From assembly GCA_029937635.1 (NCBI GenBank), contig JAPYPM010000149.1, forward strand, positions 1-5,940: a stretch of 5,940 bases of DNA. The letters run 5' to 3'. Below, piece by piece: positions 1 through 5,445 of the stretch; position 1 is the stretch's first letter, and each line of letters begins with the position of its first letter. Source of the stretch: Nitrospinaceae bacterium (lineage in GTDB: Bacteria > Nitrospinota > Nitrospinia > Nitrospinales > VA-1). The notes beneath the pieces are model-generated. The model worked only from the letters and a program-made list of their open reading frames with translations. It had not been told where the DNA came from and did not search any database. The position numbers and the translations under genes were made by a program.

Positions 1-159
1 ATATTAACCGTCCAATAGTTAGGGTAAGTCATTTAGAATCATTGAGTTGCATTATAATTTTAGATGAGTTAGTCAATTGATAAAAATTAAATCAAAGTAA
101 GTTTAGTAATTTCAATTGCTTTACTCAATTTTATCGAGGGTAAAAAAAGTTGTATTTTC

Positions 160-188
160 TTGACATCGGTATTGAAATTCAATATAAA
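160..188 (+). promoter_or_regulatory. Sigma70-type promoter of the zinc-ribbon/TorD operon
   Basis: A perfect -35 hexamer TTGACA lies at 160-165. It is followed by exactly 17 bp and a -10 hexamer TATAAA at 183-188, five of six consensus bases. Transcription would start near 194-196, leaving a leader of about 30 nt before the mini-ORF at 225. This is by far the best promoter-like match in the window. A 13-bp perfect inverted repeat (171-183) sits in the spacer and touches the first -10 base, so a repressor could act here. Promoter activity is inferred from the hexamers and spacing alone. Confidence 0.75.
171..183. promoter_or_regulatory. Candidate operator: 13-bp palindrome in the promoter spacer
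   Basis: ATTGAA (171-176) and TTCAAT (178-183) are exact reverse complements around a single central A. The repeat lies between the -35 and -10 hexamers and includes the first T of the -10. A protein bound here would block RNA polymerase. TCAAT also occurs at 73-77, 112-116 and 125-129 upstream. The region is AT-rich, so chance palindromes are common, and no known regulator consensus is matched. Confidence 0.3.
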
Positions 189-210
189 TTCCTGATATCC
201 TACGGTTAAA

Positions 211-220
211 AAAGGAGGGG
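211..220 (+). promoter_or_regulatory. Strong ribosome binding site of the mini-ORF
   Basis: The stretch AAAGGAGGGG contains the AGGAGG core of the Shine-Dalgarno consensus and ends 4 nt before an ATG at 225. It is the strongest such site in the window and does not sit in front of the long downstream gene. This is the main reason for calling the 19-codon reading frame at 225-284 a translated unit. Confidence 0.7.
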
Positions 221-224
221 TTGT

Positions 225-284
225 ATGCCTAATTATATACACCTTGTAAAGTTTAGTGATGAATTGTTAAAGGGGCGCCTGTGA
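225..284 (+). CDS. 19-residue leader peptide translationally coupled to the zinc-ribbon gene
   Basis: This frame starts with ATG 4 nt after a near-perfect Shine-Dalgarno sequence and encodes MPNYIHLVKFSDELLKGRL. Its stop TGA (282-284) overlaps the GTG start (281-283) of the next gene in a GTGA arrangement, the classic layout for termination-reinitiation coupling. The peptide has no signal sequence, no run of one amino acid that would suggest amino-acid attenuation, and no cysteine. It lies about 30 nt behind the inferred transcription start. Either it is a real micro-protein, or its main job is to bring ribosomes to the weak GTG start downstream. I do not recognise the peptide. Too short for family assignment. 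Confidence 0.55.
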   Translation: MPNYIHLVKFSDELLKGRL

Positions 285-1516
285 AAGTAATTTATAGTCC
301 GCAACTTATGGAAGAGGCCGCGTTCAGACATCTCAATCATCTTGAGAGATCTGGGTATCGTGCCGATTATGACGAGTACCATTCCTTAGCCGACCCTATT
401 TATGAACTTCCAGAAGATGATAGAGAGATTGCCTTTGAGAAAGTCAATAAGATATTTTTTATTGAGCGACTTAAATTAGGAGACCATGTTCTCCGAGCGC
501 TTGAAGCCGTGGGATTGATACCTAAAAGAAAACGCGCTACAAGAAGAGCTCAACTTGCTGCAGCTGCCCTAGAATCAGACGAAGCTCCTGGAGAGTTGGC
601 AGCCGAGATGGGAGAGTCTAGCGCATCAATACATAATGTCCCAGGTATGGAAGATGATTCATCTGAAACAAGTTCTGATGATCAGTTAGATCCCCCCACC
701 GGTAAGGATTCCCAAATAGAAAGCAATACAGAAGACGACAAAGACAGTGGAGAAGATGTCGATGATAGTGTTGTTGCTTACGATATGATTCGTGAATTTG
801 AAGAGCGGATAAATGAGGTTCATGTTAAACGCGCGATCAATAAAGTTGATGAGGGTTCTAATGTTTTGAATCGTATTTCAGGTAGACCAATGATAGAAAT
901 GCGGGTACTGGCCAGTCGTTTTTGTAATCCAGAGGAAGCTCAAGAGCTGGATGCTTTTCTTATCCAAGAATTCATGCATGCAAAAGATATGGTTGACCCT
1001 GAATTCGATTATGAGGATGCGTTCATTCCTGGTAATCCCTCAGTAAAAAATTTAATAACAGCTAGGTTCCGTCTGCTGTGGAATATATATGTCGACTCAA
1101 GACTGGCCCGAACTGGCATCATTTCTACTATGCCCAGAGAAGCACGTTATAGGGAGTTTGATAATTTCTATAGAAAAATTCCAGAGAAACAGAGGCGTGG
1201 AATATTTGAGGGAATATGGCAAGCTGATAAGTTTACACATGAAGAGCTATTGTCCATGGCTACTGATCTTGAGTCATTGATGAGTAAGTACGTGGACGAT
1301 GTTGATATATCAGAGGAGGAGAGGGACTATATTCACCTTCAGGGTTCTCCTTGCCCCTTGTGTAAATTCCCCACCTACAATTGGGTGGATGACCCAGAAA
1401 GTATTTGCGATGAAATGGTAATCGAAGCAATACAGATTGATTTCCCAGACTGGGAAAACAAAGATGGTGGATGTGACCGTTGTATTGAAGTTTATGAATT
1501 GAGAGCCGGCGTGTAA
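281..1516 (+). CDS. Unrecognised acidic protein with C-terminal split zinc ribbon, paired with a TorD-type chaperone
   Basis: Family not recognised. The 411-residue product begins with GTG, preceded by AAAGGGG (269-275) at 5 nt spacing and overlapping the leader peptide stop. The N-terminal part (1-80) looks helical and charged. A basic patch PKRKRATRRA (81-90) precedes a low-complexity linker rich in Asp, Glu and Ser (about 98-165), likely disordered. A helical domain (about 168-345) follows. The C-terminus carries CPLC (358-361) and CDRC (398-401), a CX2C-X36-CX2C arrangement that should bind one zinc, with an extra Cys376 between. No signal peptide or membrane segment is visible, so it is probably cytoplasmic. 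The next gene is a TorD-family chaperone 18 nt on, so a role in maturing the same molybdoenzyme is a fair inference. FdhE, a formate dehydrogenase accessory factor, also uses CXXC motifs, but no homology to it is claimed. Coding status is secure from length and context; function is open. Confidence 0.8.
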   Translation: MKVIYSPQLMEEAAFRHLNHLERSGYRADYDEYHSLADPIYELPEDDREIAFEKVNKIFFIERLKLGDHVLRALEAVGLIPKRKRATRRAQLAAAALESDEAPGELAAEMGESSASIHNVPGMEDDSSETSSDDQLDPPTGKDSQIESNTEDDKDSGEDVDDSVVAYDMIREFEERINEVHVKRAINKVDEGSNVLNRISGRPMIEMRVLASRFCNPEEAQELDAFLIQEFMHAKDMVDPEFDYEDAFIPGNPSVKNLITARFRLLWNIYVDSRLARTGIISTMPREARYREFDNFYRKIPEKQRRGIFEGIWQADKFTHEELLSMATDLESLMSKYVDDVDISEEERDYIHLQGSPCPLCKFPTYNWVDDPESICDEMVIEAIQIDFPDWENKDGGCDRCIEVYELRAGV

Positions 1517-1534
1517 CCTTTTTTGGAGCTAATT

Positions 1535-2353
1535 ATGGCAGTTGAAACCAAAGCAATGGATCAGATGCTTGCACTTTTCGGTGAGACCGGAACGTTGGAA
1601 GAGTTGAAAGAAGAAAGAGTTTCCTTAAGCTTAGCACGTGGTAGGGTTTACGAGATCTTGTCTCTAGTTTTTAGTTATCCGTGGAACAGGAAGTTTTTTC
1701 GACCCAAATCGTTACTCGAGCCTATGGATATAATAATGGTAGACGAGGAACTATGGGGAGAATTAAAATCCACCGTAGATGGTTTTAGTAATTATCTCCC
1801 AAAGATGACAATTAAACAGGTCCAAGGCGAGTATATTCGTGTTTTTGGACATGCTGTATCCATGGAGTGCCCTCCGTATGAAATGCAGTATGGTACGGAA
1901 GGTGGTGTCCAGTCTCAAACTGACGTATTAATTCAGTTGGGTGGGTTTTTTGAGACCTTTGGTTTTGAGCTACCGAGGACGCAATCTAAAGAGCGAATTG
2001 ATCACATCTCAAATGAACTATCCTTTATGTCCTATATGTGCTTCCGCATGGCCTACGGTATACAAAATGGCCATGATGAACGTAAAATAGGGGTTCTTTT
2101 AAGCGGCATGAAAAAATTCATTAGAAACCATGTGGGACGTTGGATGCCTTTGTTTTGCATTTTTGGTTCCAGAAAGGCGGAGCGCGGACTATATAAGGAT
2201 GTTATTGATATTCTTTCCTGCTTCATTAAAAATGAAGTTACTTTGTTAGATGTTGAACCTATTAAGGTTGAGGAGCCCGAGTATCGGTCGCTATCCTATA
2301 GTATGGAAAACGATCTGATTGCAAATGCGCCAGCAGAATGTGAACCACGATAA
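1535..2353 (+). CDS. TorD/NarJ-family molybdoenzyme maturation chaperone
   Basis: This 272-residue protein belongs to the cytoplasmic chaperones that bind the apo catalytic subunit (often its Tat signal) of DMSO-reductase-family enzymes and hold it until the Mo-bisPGD cofactor is inserted. Family hallmarks are in order: YIRVFGH (100-106), CPPYE (112-116) with YG (119-120), ERIDHISNELSFM (153-165) and HVGRWMPLF (199-207). The pattern is closest, by eye, to chaperones of type II enzymes such as chlorate reductase, dimethylsulfide dehydrogenase or nitrite oxidoreductase, rather than to TorD itself. The protein is longer than typical members (about 200-230 residues), with about 25 extra charged residues in front and about 35 behind. 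ATG 1535 is preferred because GGAG (1525-1528) is 6 nt ahead; an in-frame TTG at 1523 would overlap that site. It follows the zinc-ribbon gene by 18 nt, surely co-transcribed. The client enzyme lies outside the window. Confidence 0.85.
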   Translation: MAVETKAMDQMLALFGETGTLEELKEERVSLSLARGRVYEILSLVFSYPWNRKFFRPKSLLEPMDIIMVDEELWGELKSTVDGFSNYLPKMTIKQVQGEYIRVFGHAVSMECPPYEMQYGTEGGVQSQTDVLIQLGGFFETFGFELPRTQSKERIDHISNELSFMSYMCFRMAYGIQNGHDERKIGVLLSGMKKFIRNHVGRWMPLFCIFGSRKAERGLYKDVIDILSCFIKNEVTLLDVEPIKVEEPEYRSLSYSMENDLIANAPAECEPR

Positions 2354-2412
2354 TAGCTTCAGTAGAGTTTTACCCGATAAATAGGTACTGATTTATGAGT
2401 TTATTTGAAGAA
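2354..2412. other. Convergent intergenic gap with a weak AT-rich stem
   Basis: The chaperone gene and the ygfZ-TPR gene end 59 bp apart, facing each other. The only dyad I see is ATAAAT (2377-2382) with ATTTAT (2391-2396) around an 8-nt loop. It has no GC stem and no T tract on either side, so it is not a convincing intrinsic terminator. Termination of both transcripts may be Rho-dependent, or they may run into each other as antisense RNA. Confidence 0.4.
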
Positions 2413-4140
2413 TCAGGAGATCGGGTGTAGTAGCTGATTGAGCTTTTGTTGCATTTCTTTGAGTGGCATCAAATCTCCTTTTTTTGATGCTACAGCGATG
2501 CCATCTCGATATATTTGCATAGCCTCATCCTGCCTTAAAAGTTTTTCCATTGTCTTTCCTAAAAGGACATAAGCGGCTGAGTAATCTTTATATTCCTTTA
2601 CAACCGTTTGAAGCGGGGGCAAGGCTTCTTTATATCGCTTTAGATCGTGGTAAACAGACCCTAAACCAAAATTTGCTACTTGATCTATGGGATCTATTTC
2701 TAGTACTTGTTTGAACATTGAAATTTTTTCTTCCCTTTCCGCTAAATTTTTTTTTTCTAAATTGTCGGTTTTCTTTTTAGCCATATTTTCTGATATTGCT
2801 TTATCAAATTGAATAGCAGTTGCCTCTCCTTTTTCACGCTCAGCATCCTCGATTCGTCCTTGCTGCATGTAATATACGGAAAGATTAGAATGTGCCATAA
2901 TTTCTTCTGGATTGATTTCTACTAGGCGTTTCATCAGAGAAATTGCTTCGTCTAATTTGTTTTGCTTGGATAAAAATACTCCCAATGCTTCATATGCGGT
3001 AGCATTTTTAGGATCTAGCTCAATAGCTTCTCTGAGTAAAGTAACCGGTTGATCAAGGTCATCTTGCTCCTGATAAAGCTTAAGAGCTTTATCTTGTAGT
3101 AGTTTTGAGTGATCTTTACGGGATTGCGGTTGATAAAAAGGAAGAAGGCATGTTCTTACTTTACAAGGTATGTTACCTATTGTTACATCCAAATCAATAT
3201 CTGGGCTTCTATGGTCTTTTTGAATATAAGCCAACGCGATATTTTTTTGAAGGGAATAGGAAAATATAGAGCTTTTAATTACTCCAAGTTTTTTAGAGTC
3301 TAGTTTAATTTCTCCATCGATTAATGGAAGATCAGTACCTTTAAGAATCAACCCCATGAGAGAAAAATTGGGTGCGCCATATGTTTTAATGCGAGCAATA
3401 ACTTCCTGCCCAATATAGCAACCTTTATTATAGCTAACCGATGTGTGTTCAAGACCTGTCTCAGGAAGGATATTCTTATTATTGATATCCTTTCCGTAAC
3501 GTGGAAGACCGGACTCAATACGGAATACTTCTCGCGCATGAGAGTCAACCTGGACTAATAAATTTTGTTGCTCGATTTCTAGTAGTTTGCACGTTATGAT
3601 TTCTTTTGATGTGGTTTGGAATGCCAGTACACAACCTTCCTCTCCTGTCAGGGATTTAGCGATTGCTAGAGCAGGCTTTTCTTCATATTTAAACTCAAAG
3701 ATATCGTTGGGTTTTTCCGGAATAGATACTCGGCTTCTCGTAAAATTTTCTATAACTTCTAAGCTTCTAGGGCCCTGTACGGCTAGAAGAAACTGATCAG
3801 AGGAACTGAGAGTGACATCCTCGCGAAATAGAAAATTATTTAGATGGTTTAGTAGATTTTCTTTTTGTAGAGTCTCAACCAGTATAACTGCCGAATCTTC
3901 GCCTGTACGATGAAGGGAGAATGTGGAGATGACTTTAGCTTTTCGGTCAACAATAGCATTATTTTGGCCTTGACCGATTTTTAATTGTTTTACATCGTTA
4001 GTTGTTTGAGTCTGAAGGTAGCTAAAGAGGTCTGAACCCTTAGCTAAAATAATACACAAGTCATCTAGAAAAAAATAGCCAGCTTTTTCTCGTAGATAGC
4101 GATGATTTTCCTGAGAGGCAAGAGTAGTAATAATTTGCAA
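2413..4140 (-). CDS. ygfZ: YgfZ/IBA57-like Fe-S maturation protein fused to a C-terminal TPR domain
   Basis: The N-terminal half (about 15-335) is a GcvT-like folate-binding domain. It carries the YgfZ signature KGCYIGQEV (239-247, with Cys241), the early 'YLQTQTTNDV' segment (41-50) and 'VQGPRS' (121-126). YgfZ, and IBA57 in mitochondria, use tetrahydrofolate and the conserved Cys to help build or repair [4Fe-4S] proteins. Residues about 345-555 form roughly five to six tetratricopeptide repeats (for example 379-413, 414-446, 487-520 and 521-554), interrupted by a Lys/Glu-rich stretch (440-475). Stand-alone YgfZ is about 325 residues, so the TPR tail adds some 240 and is a likely protein-docking platform. 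The start is TTG at 4138-4140, 14 nt after the A-type carrier stop, with no clear ribosome binding site. The N-terminal alignment to other YgfZ proteins supports it, as no ATG fits. A coding A10 run (complement of 2747-2756) lies in the inter-TPR linker. Confidence 0.87.
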   Translation of the reverse strand: MQIITTLASQENHRYLREKAGYFFLDDLCIILAKGSDLFSYLQTQTTNDVKQLKIGQGQNNAIVDRKAKVISTFSLHRTGEDSAVILVETLQKENLLNHLNNFLFREDVTLSSSDQFLLAVQGPRSLEVIENFTRSRVSIPEKPNDIFEFKYEEKPALAIAKSLTGEEGCVLAFQTTSKEIITCKLLEIEQQNLLVQVDSHAREVFRIESGLPRYGKDINNKNILPETGLEHTSVSYNKGCYIGQEVIARIKTYGAPNFSLMGLILKGTDLPLIDGEIKLDSKKLGVIKSSIFSYSLQKNIALAYIQKDHRSPDIDLDVTIGNIPCKVRTCLLPFYQPQSRKDHSKLLQDKALKLYQEQDDLDQPVTLLREAIELDPKNATAYEALGVFLSKQNKLDEAISLMKRLVEINPEEIMAHSNLSVYYMQQGRIEDAEREKGEATAIQFDKAISENMAKKKTDNLEKKNLAEREEKISMFKQVLEIDPIDQVANFGLGSVYHDLKRYKEALPPLQTVVKEYKDYSAAYVLLGKTMEKLLRQDEAMQIYRDGIAVASKKGDLMPLKEMQQKLNQLLHPIS

Positions 4141-4154
4141 AGAAGTATCGATTA

Positions 4155-4496
4155 TCAGGTGATGGAGAATGACTCACCGCAACCGCAAGTAGAAGTTGCA
4201 TTCGGGTTTACAAAAATAAATCCTTTACCATCAAGCCCACCTTTGTAGTCCAACATCATTCCTTTTAAATAAATAAGGCTCTTTGCGTCCATGAAAACCT
4301 TGAAGCCTTCATGTTCAATGACCGTATCCCCTTTTTCTGTTGGGGTAAATGCAAGGTCGTATGATAAACCAGAACACCCACCACCTTTTACACCTAAACG
4401 CAGGCCTATCTCCGGATTATTTTCTGCCACGACCAACTTTCTGACCTCATCTTTGGCAATCATTGAAACCTTGATAAATTCTTGAGTAACTGCCAT
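4155..4496 (-). CDS. A-type Fe-S cluster carrier (IscA/ErpA/SufA, HesB family)
   Basis: At 113 residues this is a full-length A-type carrier, which receives Fe-S clusters from the assembly scaffold and passes them to target enzymes in the cytoplasm. The three invariant cluster ligands are present: Cys41 in GGGCSGLSY and Cys104 and Cys106 in the C-terminal TCGCGESF. The segment 'NPNA' just before the last pair is shared with ErpA, while 'GLRLGV' and 'CGCGESF' resemble IscA, so I do not choose a symbol. ATG 4494-4496 has GGAGA (complement of 4502-4506) 5 nt upstream. It is first in a leftward operon with the ygfZ-TPR gene, 14 nt downstream. A-type carriers and IBA57 work together in mitochondria, so the pair makes functional sense. 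No iscS, iscU or suf genes are in the window. Confidence 0.93.
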   Translation of the reverse strand: MAVTQEFIKVSMIAKDEVRKLVVAENNPEIGLRLGVKGGGCSGLSYDLAFTPTEKGDTVIEHEGFKVFMDAKSLIYLKGMMLDYKGGLDGKGFIFVNPNATSTCGCGESFSIT

Positions 4497-4577
4497 TCAT
4501 TTCTCCATGGTGAAATACTGTATATAAAGGGTGTGACATCATGTAAGATGATTCAGGCACCGTTTAAGTTTCTTTTT

Positions 4578-4583
4578 ATTATA
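4578..4583 (-). promoter_or_regulatory. Possible -10 element for the A-type carrier operon
   Basis: The minus strand reads TATAAT, the exact sigma70 -10 consensus. It would start transcription near 4571, about 75 nt ahead of the ATG. There is no recognisable -35 hexamer 16-18 bp upstream; a second TATAAT occurs there instead (4601-4606). In such AT-rich DNA this hexamer arises easily by chance, so it is only a candidate, possibly activator-dependent. Confidence 0.25.
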
Positions 4584-4626
4584 CTAAAAGTTAATAAAAA
4601 ATTATAGCTATTACTTTAAATATTAT

Positions 4627-4661
4627 TGGCTTTATTTCCTTAAAGCCATTAAAATTAATGG
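4627..4661. repeat. Two abutting, mutually exclusive inverted repeats
   Basis: TGGCTTTA (4627-4634) and TAAAGCCA (4641-4648) are exact complements around a 6-nt loop. CCATTAA (4646-4652) and TTAATGG (4655-4661) form a second perfect palindrome around AA. The two share bases 4646-4648, so as RNA only one could fully form. As DNA they could be two binding sites for a dimeric regulator, midway between the divergent starts. Neither is followed by a proper T tract, so an intrinsic terminator is unlikely. Confidence 0.45.
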
Positions 4662-4709
4662 TTTGTTGGGCTACAGCTATTGATTGACTTAAAGGTCGAT
4701 ACTCATAAG

Positions 4710-4737
4710 TTGAAAAAAATAAAACTTTTTATAGAAT
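4710..4737 (+). promoter_or_regulatory. Candidate sigma70 promoter of the bolA-grxD operon
   Basis: TTGAAA (4710-4715), 16 bp, then TAGAAT (4732-4737): each hexamer matches five of six consensus bases. The start site would fall near 4744, giving a leader of about 57 nt before bolA. It is the best match upstream of bolA, but the surrounding DNA is AT-rich and the call rests on sequence alone. Confidence 0.45.
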
Positions 4738-4800
4738 GTAGAATCAAATAAACTGCAACAGATTCAATAGTTCACCATCTAATAGGAGTTATAGCGTTCT

Positions 4801-5034
4801 ATGATTAGTATTCCAGATTTAGCAGCTTTAGTGAAGGAGTCTATACCTGACGCCGAGGTTGAAATACTTGATAAGACAGGGATGAAGGATCATTTTATAA
4901 TCCATGTAACATCAGCCACATTCGAGCCTATGGATCTTATGGCAAGACACCGGGCGGTTCAGGCTGTATTGAATCCAGCGATGCAAGATGGTAGAGTCCA
5001 TGCCGCAGAAATAAAAACTGCGGTACCTGCTTAG
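4801..5034 (+). CDS. bolA: BolA-family protein, partner of monothiol glutaredoxin
   Basis: A 77-residue BolA-fold protein. The helix-turn-helix-like segment holds the family motif RHR (49-51), and the C-terminus shows 'GRVHAAEIKT' (64-73), with His67 as the invariant histidine that can ligate a [2Fe-2S] cluster shared with a glutaredoxin. His31 and His35 lie in the variable loop region; no cysteine is present. It is shorter than E. coli BolA (about 105 residues) and nearer in size to the IbaG type. ATG 4801 is the only sensible start, though its AGGAG (4784-4788) is 12 nt away, longer than usual. A monothiol glutaredoxin gene follows after 61 bp, the known physical and functional partner, so a role in Fe-S trafficking or iron sensing is well supported by context. 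Confidence 0.9.
   Translation: MISIPDLAALVKESIPDAEVEILDKTGMKDHFIIHVTSATFEPMDLMARHRAVQAVLNPAMQDGRVHAAEIKTAVPA
5003..5023 (+). other. GC-rich hairpin in the 3' end of bolA
   Basis: CCGCAG (5003-5008) and CTGCGG (5018-5023) are exact complements around a 9-nt A-rich loop. The stem can extend two pairs to 5001-5025, one of them G-U. It lies in the last codons of bolA and stands out against the AT-rich surroundings. It could protect the upstream mRNA or attenuate the read into grxD, but no T tract follows directly, and it may be only a by-product of codon use. Confidence 0.3.
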
Positions 5035-5095
5035 AAAAAATAAATTTTTTAAAAAAAATATTAATCTTTATTCTTAAAATAGGAGTTTTAAAAAA

Positions 5096-5416
5096 ATGTC
5101 TTCGATCGATGATGTAATCAAAGAAGAAATAGCTAATAACAAGATTTTGATTTACGGCAAAGGTACCAAGTCTGCGCCGCAATGTGGGTTCACCGCAGAA
5201 ACGGTTCAGTTTTTTAATAAATATGGGCATCCGTTTGAAGTGATAAATTGTTTGGAGGATATGAATAAACGAGAAGCTTTGAGCAAAATGACAAATTGGC
5301 CAACATTACCCAAGGTTTTTATTGATGGCAAGTTTTATGGAGATACCGATATTCTTGATGAAATGGAAGCCAAAGGTGAAGTAGAGCCGTTGCTGAAAAT
5401 AGCCTTTGGTGAGTAG
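5096..5416 (+). CDS. grxD: Monothiol glutaredoxin, Grx4/GLRX5 type
   Basis: This 106-residue protein has the complete single-domain monothiol glutaredoxin layout: YGKGTKSAPQCGFT (20-33) with Lys22 and active Cys30, then WPTLPKVFIDGKFYG (68-82) with the cis-proline Pro72, and 'DTDIL' (83-87) in the glutathione-binding loop. The active site reads CGFT rather than the usual CGFS. Such proteins bind a [2Fe-2S] cluster between two glutaredoxins plus glutathione, or share it with BolA, and deliver it to acceptors. Cys52 is an extra cysteine where most members have a hydrophobic residue. ATG 5096 follows AGGAG (5081-5085) by 10 nt; the same ten bases AATAGGAGTT also precede bolA. Order and partner make co-transcription with bolA very likely. 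Cytoplasmic, no signal peptide. Confidence 0.95.
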   Translation: MSSIDDVIKEEIANNKILIYGKGTKSAPQCGFTAETVQFFNKYGHPFEVINCLEDMNKREALSKMTNWPTLPKVFIDGKFYGDTDILDEMEAKGEVEPLLKIAFGE

Positions 5417-5445
5417 TAATTGTTAACTTTTGATTTGAGGTGTTC

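Larger units (their letters stand above)
4497..4800. other. Divergent AT-rich regulatory region between the carrier and bolA genes
   Basis: This 304-bp stretch separates two divergent operons that both serve Fe-S handling. I see no reading frame of note and no RNA gene. It holds a promoter candidate for bolA (4710-4737), a perfect TATAAT facing the carrier gene (complement of 4578-4583), and a pair of abutting inverted repeats at 4627-4648 and 4646-4661 in the centre. The arrangement would allow one regulator to control both directions. No IscR or Fur consensus was recognised by eye. Confidence 0.6.

Noticed and set aside
3..80. Open frame from the window edge to a TGA at 78-80, possible tail of an upstream gene
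   Set aside because: Only 25 codons, AT-rich, with no recognisable motif; it cannot be told from chance.
77..95. TTGAT-N9-ATCAA resembling an FNR site
   Set aside because: FNR sites need TTGAT-N4-ATCAA; the 9-nt spacing does not fit, and only five base pairs per arm match in AT-rich DNA.
1523..1534. TTG at 1523 as start of the TorD-type chaperone
   Set aside because: It overlaps the GGAG that serves the ATG at 1535, and nothing upstream of it resembles a ribosome binding site.
2377..2396. Stem-loop between the convergent genes as a bidirectional terminator
   Set aside because: The stem is six A-T pairs only and no T tract follows on either strand.
3109..3796. Open frames of 64-69 codons on both strands inside the ygfZ-TPR gene
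   Set aside because: They are overlapping shadows of a well-supported gene, with no ribosome binding sites or recognisable products.
4684..4709. TTGACT as -35 with CATAAG as -10 for bolA
   Set aside because: The spacing is only 14 bp and the -10 is poor; the pair at 4710-4737 fits better.
5035..5095. A/T runs after bolA as an intrinsic terminator
   Set aside because: The A6/T6 complement has no GC stem; the nearest GC hairpin (5003-5023) is not directly followed by T's.
4937..5230. 97-codon minus-strand frame across bolA and grxD
   Set aside because: It covers two confidently identified genes antisense, and its product looks like translated AT-rich noise.
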